Source: Gordius sp. MW1 (lineage: Eukaryota > Nematomorpha > Gordioida > Gordea > Gordiidae). Taken from it: DNA of 64,000 nt. Numbering within the stretch: the first letter of the stretch is position 1; each line of letters opens with the position of its first letter. Below the pieces are notes generated by a model that saw only the letters and a program-made list of their open reading frames with translations, did no database searches and was not told the DNA's origin. Below, in pieces: positions 33,461 through 46,800 of the stretch. The translations under genes and the position numbers were made by a program. The DNA is taken from positions 18,999,037-19,063,036 of the forward strand of contig OZ038532.1 of NCBI GenBank assembly GCA_964036665.1, given 5' to 3'.

Positions 33461-33529
33461 TGCTCATGGAAAATATGATTGTTACGGCCAAAAAAGTAAA
33501 CCTTTGCGAGAGATTCGAATATCAAAAAT

Positions 33530-34712
33530 CAGAGCTGTTAATCGCACTTAAACAACCGGTGCGGCACTCGCACCCTCACTTTGAGAAAATTCGGTGCGCG
33601 CACTCGCACCCGCACCAATTTTAACAGAGGTGCGCGCACTCGCACCGCAAACCCGGTGCGCGCACTCGCACCCATAATTTTTTACACTCTAACTAAATTC
33701 TAAATGTATTACAATGTTCAATTAAAAACTTTTATTATGCCGATTTATTATAATTATAAAAATAATAAAGATACAGAAAAAACAATTAAAATAGCATTTT
33801 ATTGACATTCATCATTAAAAGCATTTCGAGGTGACTATCTGTCAGGCTACCCCTTCTGTCGCTTAAAATCGCCTTAGCTTTGCTGAAGAGGCGTTCCACG
33901 GGGGCACTCGATGAAATCGGAGTGTTATATCTTATATATAATTTTTTCAACGAAGAAAATTGTTTAAAAAATTGGCTTAGTAACAAGACAAATTATAATA
34001 ATTTATTTATAATATTTGATGTACAATTCAATTATAAATAGCAAAGTATTTTAGCATGGAAGAGCAACGATAGAAATTAATATTTAAAAATATATTTTGT
34101 AACAAAATTATTATGTGATTAAACTTACGATAGCGATGAGAAGTTTAAAAAGTGTTGGAAATGAAATATCAAGATAGTAACGGCGGGTAAAAGTTTTCCA
34201 AAAATACTGAATAGAAATATTACAATATTGTTAATTATTTATCCTAATTACCTGTCTGTTTTTGTTTTTCTAATTATACTTCAACTCTATTGCAATATTA
34301 ATATGATACACCAAAACGTTTTAAGCAATAATTGATAAAATATATAGGAGAATAATATAAAATATGGCGGATATATTAATTAATTATATTGTCTATCGAT
34401 GTTAATTAAATTTCCCGCCTTGTTATCTCCTCCACCAGGAACATAATTGTATCTTTGATGTTGTTTCACTACAATGTTAATTTGTGAGATATGCTATGCG
34501 CGATATATAAGATAATGTCAAATATATTAATTGTAAAATTCATAATGAGCGCAAAATAGGAGCGCAATTTCGCACGCGCACCGAGTGAATAAGGTGCGCG
34601 CACCCGCACTCGCTCTTGGTTTTAAAAAAGTGCGCACACCAGCACGTCGCACCGCAAAACCGGTGCGCTCACCTGGTGCGCGCACTTCTGTGCGCGCTCC
34701 TTAACAGCTCTG
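33530..34712. mobile_element. hAT element with GGTGCGCGCACTCGCACC subterminal repeats
   Basis: Ends CAGAGCTGTTAA in inverted orientation are flanked by a perfect 8-bp duplication TCAAAAAT (33522-33529 and 34713-34720). Dense GGTGCGCGCACTCGCACC-type repeats fill 33558-33675 and 34570-34700. The interior keeps the C-terminus of a hAT transposase on the minus strand. About 1.18 kb, so most of the transposase has been deleted. Confidence 0.95.
33786..33986 (-). pseudogene. hAT transposase C-terminal fragment
   Basis: The minus-strand frame encodes YNTPISSSAPVERLFSKAKA, then LSDRRGSLTDSHLEMLLMMN. SSAPVERLFS and the following R-G-L-D/EMLLMMN segment are the hallmark of the hAT dimerisation domain. 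The frame opens without an upstream Met of its own, so it is the tail of a deleted transposase gene. Confidence 0.9.
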
Positions 34713-34720
34713 TCAAAAAT

Positions 34721-35358
34721 GAATTTTTAAAAGAGAATAATTAAGGATTATATTGTCAGGAGGTATAATTTTAAAGGAGCTATTTGTTTAAAAATACATA
34801 TAATTGATTATAGTTTTGTTAGTTTTTATTTTGTATTTACCATTAATTTATAATTTATAAATTTTGTTAATAATATTTGCTGTAATAGTATGATTGCTAC
34901 AAATTAGCCCCATTAAATATTTTTAGCTGTATAAAGGATATATAACATTAAAATTGTTTTAGAAATTTAAATATATATACTCAAAGATATTTTAAAGTGT
35001 CGTTAATTTAATAATAATACAACCGCTATTTACCATAATTTTTTATAATTTTAAATAAATTTAAGTTATTGGAGTAATATAGTCATTATAATATATAACT
35101 AGTTTAATAATCTCATATCAATTTTATTCTAGTTATAAGTCATGAATCTAATGTCAACAAACCCTTAAAACTTGCGGTTAAAAACACTGATAGAGCAAAG
35201 TAACTAAATAAAATCGCAAAGAATTTAGAATTTTTTATCATTATAGAGAAACATAAAGAAAACCTATTTTTTGCTAAAATATTACATATACTGTTAGTTT
35301 ACATTACAAACTTATTTTGAAGTCATATACATAATAAGTTTAGACATTTTAATTCATA
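34721..35358. other. AT-rich spacer
   Basis: No gene or repeat seen. Very AT-rich. Confidence 0.4.
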
Positions 35359-35366
35359 TAAATATT

Positions 35367-35655
35367 CATGGGCGTAGCCAGGGGGGCAGGGGGGGGCTGC
35401 CCTCCCCTCTATTTAGTCAGGGGGGCAGGGGGCGCGGCTGCCCCCCCCCCCCTAATTTCAAAAAAAGAGGATTTCAATACAAAAACCCTTAAAAATAAAA
35501 ATAAATTACGTTTTGCCTCCCCCCTAATTAGCCAGGCTGCAGGGGGCGCGGCTGCCCCCCCCCTCTATTTTGCTCTCAGGAAAATTTTTAAATAGTCGAT
35601 ACATTTTTTTTTTAATCTGCCCCCCCCCCTAATTCAAAACCTGGCTACGCCCATG
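35367..35655. mobile_element. Short inverted-repeat element with CATGGGCGTAGCCAGG ends
   Basis: The left end CATGGGCGTAGCCAGG and its inverse at the right are flanked by the perfect 8-mer TAAATATT (35359-35366, 35656-35663). G-rich runs line the left and C-rich runs the right interior; a GCAGGGGGCGCGGCTGCCCCCCCC block occurs twice. Superfamily not assigned, though 8 bp fits hAT. Degraded relatives lie at 48313-48441 and 61139-61384. Confidence 0.9.
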
Positions 35656-35663
35656 TAAATATT

Positions 35664-37257
35664 AAGGACACCATCTATGAATAAATAATTACACTTCTAT
35701 TAAAAATAAATAATGCTCTATATCCCTTCTATAGAGAACAATTTATTGTGTCAATTATTTAATCCACCTTTCTAAAAGCTCAGTGAATAATTTGATGTTT
35801 TTTGTTCATTATTTACTCATTTTTATGTTTCAATTCAGTAATTATTTATTTCGCTTTTAAAATGAAAAGAGATCATTAATCTGGACGAATTTAAAATGTT
35901 ATATAAAAAAAGCGATGAAACAAAGATATACAGAGCAATTTTAAGTTCTTACTGAACTTTTTTATAAAAAACGAAGGAATTTTAAATCCATGAACTTTTT
36001 TTCTATACTTAAATAATTTTTAATGAAAAATTAATGAATTTTTAAGTGAAAATTACATTAGAAGATAAAGTACATTTTGTTTCACTAACTTAATCATTTA
36101 AATAATCACCCGAACTCCTAGGCCTTTATTCATTTATTAATTTATAATTAATTAAATTGCCGTAAAGTGATTCGCCCACACTTTTAATATGTTTTATTAT
36201 TAAATAGCTAAGTATTAAAAATGTTATATTACAAATACTTACAATATATATTCTTATAAGGTAATTCAAAGCCAACCACAAAAATTTTTTATTTTATATT
36301 GAGTACAATATGTTTTGATATTTAATAGATTAAAGGGGATAATTGGAATACTAATAAAAAGGTTTTATCAAAAGTTCTCAGGTTAAATTTTAGAGTGGAA
36401 AAGATAAGAAAGGATTAAAATGACAAATATTAAATAAATAGAAAAGTGTTCATTTTGACATACTTTGGTTGTAGAAGTTGATATAAAATATAATTTAGTT
36501 TTATAAAAAGGTTTTTTAGATATTATTGCACACTGATAGAGGAAATCAATATTTGTTATCTCTTCATTTTGGTCATAGATCTATTTTTGAAAGTGAATGG
36601 AGAAAATGGATTGGATAAATTTAATATTGTTTAGGACATTTCAAGCTATATTTATTAATTTTAAGTTCATTTTATTATAAGTATTATGCTCATTTTGTGT
36701 TAAACATTTGTTATAAATAAACTAGTTTAAAACTATATTGTATGCGTTTATTAAGGTAAGTTAAATAAAATTTTGTTAAAAGCAACGTCTAAAGTGGCTA
36801 AATTATTTTGAGCCTTTTGCGATTCATGCTCAAAATTCAATGAGACAAAATATAATGGTTACAGTCCAAAATGCCACACTCAATATCACGGAGAATTAAA
36901 TCTCAAATGGGGAGGAAATCTGATGTGCATCTAATCCTAACCCTAACCTAAAACGCTGACCTAAAACACTACCCTGAACCTTAACCCTGTCCCTTATAGT
37001 TTTATAGTGCAGCAATAATTGTTAAACGCATACGCATGCGCATTATTAAAATGCGCAGCTATCTGATTGGTCTGTTAAATGCATACGCATGCGCATTATA
37101 AGATCTATTTGTATTTTGTCCCATTGTATTTTGGGAAAATACCCCTTTTGCCACCTCTGTGCTATCCTAACTAGTTGCATTAATTTTGATTACATTAATT
37201 TAGATTTTTAAGCCAAAATAAGTGCAAAGCTTCAATTTGATTATAAGTGACTAATTA
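35664..37257. other. AT-rich region with repeat fragments
   Basis: No gene is seen. At 36880-36990 a fragment of the GGTCAAAGT(A/C)GCAG MITE family appears inverted (GATTAGATGCACATCAGATTT and CTAACCCTAACC-type runs). At 37028-37105 two copies of GCATACGCATGCGCATTAT lie about 55 bp apart. Confidence 0.4.
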
Positions 37258-38841
37258 GGGGAGACCGGGGCTATCTCGATCATAAAATTTCAAAGAGGCC
37301 TGGACAAAAATTGTCAACCGATTTCATAAGCTTTTTTCAGAAATGTTCTTGTCCGCAGTGTTTATCAAAGGGGAAAAAAAATATAGCAACACAGTTGATA
37401 GATTTTTCGTAATAAGGGTTCAAAAAAAGACAACTCGTATAAATTCTAAAAATGACAGGGGTTAAGGCGGCCTTCAGAAGGGCTATCGCGTCCTCTGTTA
37501 TATTAAGTCCATAAACTATAAAATATTTATTTGCATGTGCTTAAATTGCCAAAATATTAAATGTATATAGTCTTTTGCAACTTATAAAATTTAATATTAT
37601 TATTTAAATGTGTTTTATCTATGATTTTTATGTTAAATTATGATATATACTAAGTGCATGGCATAAATTGCATAAACATAAGTTTATACAGGCTTTATAA
37701 AGTTTCAAATAATAATTTTATTATAGGATATTTGTGTTTTTTATGTTAAAATTAATGACTTAAGTGAATTTGCTTAAGTTGTAAAAATACTAAAAAGTTT
37801 ATAACCTATTAATATAAAACTTTATAAAATGATTTAAGAAAAGTGCCTTTCCTGAGATTTTTGTTTTAGAATCAATGATTTAAATGCTTTATTGATACCA
37901 AGTCATATAAGTTGATAATTATCATGGAATTTAGATATACAGTTATTGCATATAAAAATTATCATGATTGCAACATGAGCCATGAATTTTCTAGTATTCT
38001 TTTCTTGGTTGGCCACCTTTTCTTTACCATTTTTATTTGGCTATTATGTGAGTATTGTTGATATTTGCTGTCTAATGGAAGTCTTTCTAGCCAAAATAGG
38101 ATGGGATAAAGTACTTCTCTTGATTATTGGAAGTTTGAGATACATTGAGATTAAAGATTCACTGAATTGGAGGAATATAGGGTTTACACTTATTATAAAT
38201 TTTTAGGTTAAATGACCAAATACCACATGATGTTAATCCTAAAGATAAACATATTAACTAGTAATAATTACCTGTTTCATCAATGTTATATATATCACAG
38301 GGTAAGTAATCATTGGTGGTTAATAGAGCTGAATAATTCTTAAAAATGCATCAACACTTAGCATATTGAAGCTTGTGGCCCTTGAAATGCTAGGTTTGTT
38401 TTTCGGTGGTAATTACGCACCATAATCAATAATGAATGAGTGAAAGGGAAATTATAGCCCCGGCCGCGATAGCCCCAGCATGATCATTGCACTTTAAGTT
38501 GTTTCTATAGCTGATTAAACTCGTCAAATTTATAAATTTAAAAAAATATATAATAAAAGAGTGAATACATATTACTTTAGTATATGTTTAAAGTTGGCGG
38601 AACAATTAATTTTTGAATCATTTACAAAATTTTTAAATTTAAAAAAGGTCGTTTTAGCGCCGAAAAATCTTATTTTCTGCATAATTTGTAACAAAAGTTA
38701 ACCCCAAATATTTTTTGTGCCCAATGTGTGCCTTGATAGAGTACATTTAAGATTAAAATTTGAGGTCAAAATAAGCATAAATGACAAAATCAATTGACAG
38801 GACGTGTATAGCCCCGGGAAAGGAATAGCCCCGGTCTCCCC
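37258..38841. mobile_element. pogo-like Tc1/mariner element
   Basis: Inverted ends GGGGAGACCGGGGCTAT are flanked by TA dinucleotides (37256-37257 and 38842-38843), the target of Tc1/mariner elements. A minus-strand remnant matches pogo/Tigger transposase. Copies of the GCCCCGG motif also occur inside (38455-38480). 1.58 kb, degenerate. Confidence 0.75.
38262..38425 (-). pseudogene. pogo-family transposase remnant
   Basis: Minus-strand translation with one stop or frameshift gives PSISRATSFNMLSVDAFL, then NDYLPCDIYNIDETGNYY. RAT-FN...V--F and IYN-DETG are the conserved region around the first catalytic Asp of pogo/Tigger DDE transposases. The rest is not recognisable. Confidence 0.72.
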
Positions 38842-38843
38842 TA

Positions 38844-39376
38844 CCCTTAAATTATTGTTTTAACAATTTCAATAATTTTTTAAGTCTTTTGGACCAATTC
38901 ATTTAATATCCCCATTAGATGTTTAACTATAGTAGACTATTAATTTTTTAGTTTATTAATAAATTCTATTAAAATTCTTTATTTAGTATGGGGACAAATT
39001 TAAAATCATCTCGCAAATTGAATTATTATTATTTTTGTTTTGTCACATCCATAAGTTTTTTATAACAGCTGATGAATGTTAAAATAAATATAGATCTAAT
39101 ATTGATGATAATTCCATGTGTAGCGATAACAACGAAATCCTTTAAACTGATAACAATCATATAATCCAATCCAATGCTTAGAAGGGTTGTGGGAAGAAGT
39201 GCATTTGCTTCCACCCCGTAAATATCAAAAAAACATTATATCTTAAATAATGGTTAATATTTTATAATTTATTTTACGAAATTAAGTAAAAACTAAAACA
39301 TACAAGGACCATATTAACTTGCTTATCGTATTAATTGCTTACTCTCCCAAGAAAAACGCCTTTAGTGAATCCAAAG
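38844..39376. other. AT-rich spacer
   Basis: Only a short minus-strand open frame (39029-39214) without recognised similarity. It is probably chance. Confidence 0.35.
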
Positions 39377-39782
39377 ACGGGCCGGGCAAATGTCCTAAAT
39401 TTTAACTTTTGGGCGGGCCCGGGTGGGCACCATAACAAGATTCGGATAATTCGGGCTCAATTTTGTTTTTAAAATAATGTATTATACTATTTTTGTGTAT
39501 ATTTTGCCACTTTTTTAATTGATTTCATAATGTTTGTTAATCCTAGTTCTCATTTAAAAAAAAAATCAAAAATTAAGATAAAATTTTTAAAAAATATAAC
39601 GTTATTAGTGCTAAAAATTTTAAAACACATCATTTCGGGCCTGGCAGTTCGGGCAGCTGGGATAATTCGGGCATTGCCGGGCGGACACATAGAAGGGTTC
39701 GGGCGGGCTAGGGTGGGCAGATCAATTATAAAGTCGGGCCGGGCCGGGTTCAGGCAGAAAAATTCTAACAAATCTGACCTCT
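39377..39782 (-). mobile_element. Truncated hAT-like element, GCCCGCCCGARCCC family
   Basis: Its right end (TCTGACCTCTG at 39773-39783) is the inverse of the left end of the intact copy at 61507-62239 (CAGAGGTCAGATTTGTTAG). The adjoining GGGCCGGGCCGGGTTC and GGTTCGGGCGGGCTAGGG repeats match that copy in opposite orientation. The other terminus is missing; GC-rich repeats resume at 39377-39430. Confidence 0.75.
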
Positions 39783-39783
39783 G

Positions 39784-40689
39784 AATGAAACACTCAGTTG
39801 CTTATGGCAAATCCTCTACAAGTTAAGTCATTGATTTAATAATTTGACCGTAAAATTTGCTCCGGACATATAGGTATAGGAGTTATACATGCTTCCTTTC
39901 ATAAATATAGTAAAGTTTATTGAAAGAATGTTGCTGTCGTTAATTAATCCCTCAAATGCAGCATTATACATCTATGATTTAACAAGTTCGAATCACAAGA
40001 GCTAATGTTTCCCAAAATTAATAATAGGGCGACCGGATAGAGATGGAGAGGGCAAGGCACTTAAAGTATTTTCCCTTTCTTTACATCCATTAAAATTTCC
40101 GAATTCAATTTCGAAATTTTATTCAAATTTTCCCTTATTAAACCCCCACCCCTCGACTTTAGGTCGTGATATTGGCGAGTTAATAATAAATGGTAATATT
40201 GTTATCGATCTATAATCCCAACAATACCTCTTTTTTGCCTTGTATTACTAGGTTAGAAGCGGCATATATTTGTAATTGAGTTTATGGAGAAGACAAAATT
40301 TTTGTTTTTATTATTCGACAACCAGCCTACGTAGTCCTTTACCATTATCGTATTGAGGAGGTACTTGCTAATTCCAGTATTATATATAAATCTATATTTA
40401 GATAAAAATATGTCAATTAAAGCTTTTTGCAAGGATTTGTCCCCGTTTTCTTTGTTCCAACAAGCTTACAAAAAAATAATAATTGGAAATTTTATCATCT
40501 ATACCTCTCTGTATCATTGATTAGTGTAGAAAAACATCTTTTAATTAAAATTTAATAAGGCTTCCAATTAATCTGCCCTCAGCCCATTTACTCCACCCCC
40601 CCCCCCCCCCCCAATTGAATAATTGAAATATAAATAATGGAAAATCGTAAAATTTTTATTTGAACCGAGTTAACTTTTTTTTAAAAAAG
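39784..40689. other. Region upstream of GPCR exon 1a
   Basis: No gene. A poly-C run (about 40595-40612) lies about 80 bp before the exon 1a start codon. No TATA box or initiator could be assigned with confidence. Confidence 0.4.
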
Positions 40690-40870
40690 ATGGCGTCGAG
40701 TGAATTAAAAGAGCCAGCGAGTAATTTTTTAGTTACCCTGTACGCTTTGGTAGCAACTATCATTTGCCTGTCAAATTTGGCTGCGATTTGGACCATATTA
40801 TCCCATAAAAAGTTGCGAAATACCACAAATTCTTTCATAGTGTCCTTGTCAACCTCCTACTTTATAACAG
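40690..40870 (+). CDS. GPCR exon 1a (short first intracellular loop)
   Basis: ATG at 40690, 60 codons plus one base to the donor CAG|GTAAAT. TM1 is residues about 12-37 with an LSN motif, then a short loop SHKKLRNTT and TM2 start FIVSLSTSYFITG. Geometry is normal for class A. Confidence 0.82.
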
Positions 40871-43800
40871 GTAAATATTAAATTTTTTTTAATAACATCT
40901 TTCACTTTAATCGAATTATTTACGGAAAAACTACGCTGAAGTTGAGATTTACTTATGGTGAAACAATTTCAAACCTATTTATTTGTTTAATTATTGCATG
41001 TTAAATTTTCAAATAGTTTAAAAGGTATAAAAAAATATGTCCATTAGACTATATATGCCTGATTAATCTCCATAGATTTTGAATTTAAACAGCCCTATTT
41101 GGGCTTGTGTTTTTTACATAACAATTATTTTGACTTTAATCAAAAAATTATATTAAATCGTTTTTTTATTATAAAATATTTTTTAAATATTATTAAGAAC
41201 GCTATTTATCGATGTATTATGTATATAAGAAAACTTTCAGTCATTAAATATAAAGGCATTAAAAAGTATAATTGATCCTAAATTTATAAAATAATTAATA
41301 TTTTATTTTATTCCTAAGTTTAATTAGTAAAACTAATTAAGAAATAAGCTAAACATTGAAATATAAAACTTAAATTTCAAACTTTAATTTTATTTAAATA
41401 ATACTGGTTTTTATATTTGTATTGGAGGGCAATTACTACCATGGTTTAAAACGTAAGGGTTTAGTGCTCTTATTATATTTGCGTAATTCCTTCGGTTTAA
41501 TAATATTAATTTAATAATCTAGGCTCATTAATAAAAAGGGTTGTAATTTAATACATCAAATTTTGTCTTTTAAAGGAAACAATGTATTTAATATATATGA
41601 TAATTTAATATTGGTAATTGGTCATAAACATTGGGCCTCTTCTGTTCTGCCCATAATGTATTTCGTTTTTAAGAGCGCCTATTTTTATTATAAATATATT
41701 GCTTGAATGAACCATTGACTAAATTTTTAAATACGAAATTATGGTCGTTTTTTTATAAACATTTTAAATATAAAAAAATTTACACCTTTTAAAGTTAAAA
41801 AACTTAATTAGATATCCGTTTAGCATTTAGAGGAGAAGCTAATTTATAAAAAAAAAATGTTATTGTTCTACCACTAAAATTTGGCTAAAGGGAGAGATAA
41901 GTGGTAATGTCTAGCTCATTTGTTTAATTTTGTTTATTCTTATCACAAATGTTCTCTATAAATATCCACCTAATGTTATAAAATGAGAACTATGTTTAAT
42001 AATGGAGGCGCAGTTAGCAAGCATGAAAATTTGTAAAATTTAATATAGTTAACAATTCTAAAAATTTGCCACTTTTTAATATACACTACACCACACATCA
42101 AATAATGGTAGTGTGAGATCGACCGAGAAGAATGAACAAATTTTGGTAGAGTTTTTTTTGTAGCGAACACTAATTCGTTTTTCGTTTTCTATGCGTCAAG
42201 TATTTAAAATTATTGGGTAAAAAGTTGGAAAAACACACTTTTTTCTCCTTAGATGTATATTGCGATAATAAATTGACAAAATCAAGACATTTAAGTCGCA
42301 TGACGATCCACAGCTATAGAGTAAAATTTAAATTTGCTCTACCTTGATCGGTTTTTGATCTATATTAAGAAAACCAAAAAACGAGCCCATAAATTGCATA
42401 GCAATTAATAAACTTTGTCCCTATATTTAATATTGAACCACGCACTTCTCCCTTCCCTAATCCATTGGCTAATATACATAGTTGTTTAATATAATTATTA
42501 ATATTTATTATTGGGGGTCGGGGAGCATAATTAAATAATTTTTATTTAATTTAATTTTCCCCTTGCCTAGGCCTATATTAATAGTTAAAATTGTTGGCAC
42601 ATAACCTCGTGCAATTGCAACAAGATAGTGAGGGGAATGGGTGGTGGGAAGAGGAGAGAGGGGCATATATTTAAACGTAGTAACTAAACTACACAATACA
42701 TCCACCCCGCCACAGCCAGTGTTTACGAGTGTTGAAAAACGGCTGAATTAAGTTGGTCAACCATTGATTTTAGTCGACTAAACATACGCAGACCAATGGT
42801 TTGACCAAAAACCTCTAGTCTGTTAATGCGACTAAGAAAAACAGATCAAAGAACTGTTGGTTTGTGTATGTTTAGTCGACTAAAACCAAAGGTCGACCTA
42901 ACAAAACCCAGCCGTTTTCACAACACTAGTGTTTACCATAGATACAAAGGTTTTTTGGTGTGCTTTTCTTAGTCGGCCTTTAGGCTTGGTCGAAATTTGA
43001 AAAACATACCAGAGTCGACCGTCATTCTTAGTTAAATCAAAGGTCGACCAAACAAAACCCAGCCCTTTTTACAACACTATTAGGCATACTACCCATGGAA
43101 TGGAGAAAGGAGGGATTCCCAAAAGTGTGAAGCGATTTCGCAATCAATGCAGAGCAAAATGTTTTTTTGAATTTGAGCCCTAAGTTGGGATTAAAACTTA
43201 CATATCTCATGCTTAAATTTAATCAAGGCATAAACCCTTATTTTCGCAAGCCTGTACCCAATTATTTTTAAATGTCCTAGGACTAGTGTTGTAAAAGCGG
43301 CTGGTTTTTGTGTGGTCGACCTTTGGTTTTAGTCGACTAAACATAAACAGACCATATTTTTTTGGTCAACCCTTTAGTCTATTTAAGCAACTAAAAAAAC
43401 CAGCCCAAAAAATCGTTGGTTTGTTGATGTTTAATAGACTAAAACCAAAGGTCGACCAAACAAAACCAGCCGTTTTTACAACATTACCTAGGACAAAACA
43501 AACATGTTCGTGTTCAGCACAAAAAAACTCTATAAAATCCGACAACTGTTTCCTGTTGATATTAATAGAGATTTAATGGATAGTAGAAGGATGTAATGAA
43601 AATAACATAGTTTAAAACGACTATTAGCTTCAATTTTTTTCCATAGTTTATCTTTACGGGTAAATCGAAACTCATATATCAGTGCATGTTTTTATAAAGT
43701 TTCAATTCTTATAGATCGAGTTTTATGGCATATTTCTCTATCGAGAAAATCGTATCGGTGCATTCGACCAAAGTTTAACTGACCAAATATCTATGAATGT

Positions 43801-46800
43801 CTACTAATGTCTATGAATATTTAACGAAAATGCTCCTTGAGAGGGGTTTACAGAGACGAAAACGTTAGGGTTAGTGTTTTAGGTCGGGGTTTTAGGTTAG
43901 GGTTTGGGTTAGGATTAGATGCACACATTTTAATCGACAAATGCATTTTCGTAGACATTTATTTGTTATTTGCTCTTTGGTCAATTGCAACTGAATCCAA
44001 GAAAATATTGTAAGGCACATGTCATGAAATTGGTTTCTACTCTCAGTTTTCGCATTTATTTAGTAAAAATAATATTTAATAAGAAAATGATATTTATTAG
44101 TTTAAAACGTTTGAAGAACAATTAAAAAAATTTTAATGGATCCAAAGCCTTTTACACTTAAAAATTATTACCATAAGTAAAAAGAGGAGGTTGGTAAACA
44201 ATTCGGCAGGGATTTGTCAAGATAATTTATTTTAAATTTATTATAAATGGACATTTTGCTTTGTTTTTAAATAACAATCATTTCAAATATACGAAAACTA
44301 AAGGAAGCTTCTTAATATTGATGTGGAACTGAGCAATAGTGAACCAAACACCGAATCATTAGTCATTTGACTGAAATATAGCTTAAGGACGGACAATAAA
44401 TTAGCTTCCCATATTTAGCAAATATAATATATTTAAGATTACTTAAAAGCTCAAAGATTATATAGTTTTAATAAATAATAGAAAATTAGTGTAAAGGGTT
44501 TAAAATGTATTTTCTTTCTTAAAATCACTATGTTAGTCATACAAGGGAAAAATTTAAGGGCAATAAGTAAATTAAATGTTTCGTTCCCCCGAGAATGGCT
44601 TAATAAATTTGTGCAAAAAGAGTATTGCCATATCAATCTTACCTCAAATAGACCTCTCGCATAGTTATTTCTTATTTTATAGCAACACCGACTGCGCTAT
44701 AGCAAGAAACATGCGAATCAACATAAATCTTTGGTTTTATAGCCACGTCTGATTTATGATTTGATTAATAAGTAAAATTGCTTAATGTGGCATGAGAAAA
44801 AAGCGCTCTAAAACTATAGATGTTTCTTAAATGTTAATTTAACAAGACGGGGACGATAGAAATTTTTTTTATTTTTAACACTAATTAAAAATGACCGTTG
44901 AAATTTATATCCTTAAAAACTATCACGGGCCTAATAAAATTAGATTTGTAGTTAACTTATATCAAGTTATATAATGCTTACATATTTTATGAAGCTAATC
45001 ATAACTAAAATCAATATTTAAAACGTGTCTTTTGTCCTAAACTTAACTCATTATAACGCAGTTCAATTTGTAAACCCGATAAAAAATGTAACTTTATGAT
45101 CTATGATTACTTTACATTTGATTCATCTTTTTGTAATTTGGTCAATTTGCTTCAAGATATTAATGTAATCGCACGCAAAAGTTATCTGGCCGAATTTATA
45201 ATCAATCAGCACGACACTTGACGTATGTGGTTGGCCATACAATCTACTATGTGAATATTTATGCATACATAGCAAATTTAATATTTAGCCAACTCGCTAT
45301 TGCGTCTTTGAATTATTTTCCTATTTATCAGCTGACATTTTATTTAACTCATAATTAATAAATGATATATAAATTAAAAGAATTTTAATACAAAAATATT
45401 TGTTATTCTGAAACTTTATTGCAGATATATCGTCTATCAGCGGTGATTGCAAATTTTGTAAAAAAAATATCAAAGGTAAATTAAAGTGGTTACATTTTAT
45501 ATAGAAGCATCTACAACGGTATCTTTGTTAATTGCTATTAGTATTTTCAAATAGTAATAATACATTGACTTAATTATGTTACATATTGAAAAATTGAGGG
45601 GTATACAATTCGTTGTTACAAAATTTTATTAATTTTTTAGAGGCGGGCTATCCTAATCAATTTTATTTTTTTTTTCAGAGGCGGGCTATCCTATATGAAC
45701 TTAAACTTTTTATAAATTTCATGAAGTAACAGGCACTTTGACCTTCCTAAAAACATTTCACCGCCCTTCGAATTAAAATCTTCGTAAAGCCCATGAAATC
45801 TCATCAAAATTTTACTGCTGCCAACACTAATATTTGATGCAAACAAGGGGAAAAGCCTCGACGTCAATTTTTTCTCACCCACAACAATAATATTATTAGC
45901 AAATACATTCGTTCATAAAGATTGGCATTTTAATAATCAATTGTGCCTGATTTATAAATTTTTTCTAAATTTCAACTAATATAGTAATGTTGCCTAATAA
46001 GTATCGTTAAAATTATAAAAGTAGCCTTTTGTTTTGTCATTAATTGATTTAAATTTCATTTTCTTTCACCTGAGGGTGGAGTTGCTGTTATTTTTAAGGG
46101 TGTTGTAGAGACCAAATTTCCGACCCCCCCCCCTAAATATTTTTGAAAAAGTATTAATTACATTCGCAACATTGATACCCCTGCATTGGAATGGTAGGAT
46201 CAGAGTAAGTGTGATAAAATTTGATACGTTTTGATATGAAATCTATCCTTTAAAGAAGTGTCATTAGCCGCCTAAACCAAGACATTTTATTTATTTATCA
46301 GCATGTTAGATGATTTTTCTTATGATTTTTGAAGTGAAAGAAATCCCTGAACAAAATCCTCCAAAAATACATTAGGTAAAATATAATGTGACACAATGGC
46401 CTAGTTGAATGATTTAGTTTCATTGTCACTTTATTTATTGCCGACGCTTATGACCTTCAATTGGCTCCTTGCAGCTGCTCCCAATAGTTAGTCAATGAAT
46501 TTTTTTTAATTTTTTTTTGAAATGTATAATATGTATCAAAAAGAACCGACATTAACAACAAAAATTAAAATAACCTAGTTTTTTTTAATCGGCTCTTTTC
46601 TAAATTTGGTATTGACGTATTATACTGGCTTTTCAATAAATCTTCGTCATTTAATAATATTCATAATTACTCTCTGTACACCGCCGAATATCCGGGATCT
46701 TGGCAGGTCCTAATTAATCATACACATTTATTATCGCATAAATTTATTTAAACAAATTGCTGCAACTTATTGATTATATCTATTGATTCCCTCATCCTCC

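Noticed and set aside
36930..36990. CTAACCCTAACC-type runs as a possible internal telomere
   Set aside because: The runs belong to a MITE family found at several places here and are too short and irregular for a telomere.
39029..39214. Minus-strand frame of 61 codons with hydrophobic segments
   Set aside because: No acceptor, domain or neighbour supports it; open frames of this size arise by chance in AT-rich DNA.
39960..40000. GTTCGAATC as a possible tRNA T-loop
   Set aside because: No A-box, acceptor stem or anticodon arm could be folded around it.
45691..45882. Minus-strand frame of 63 codons next to AGAGGCGGGCTATCCT repeats
   Set aside because: No recognisable domain and no splice partner; it may be decayed mobile-element sequence.
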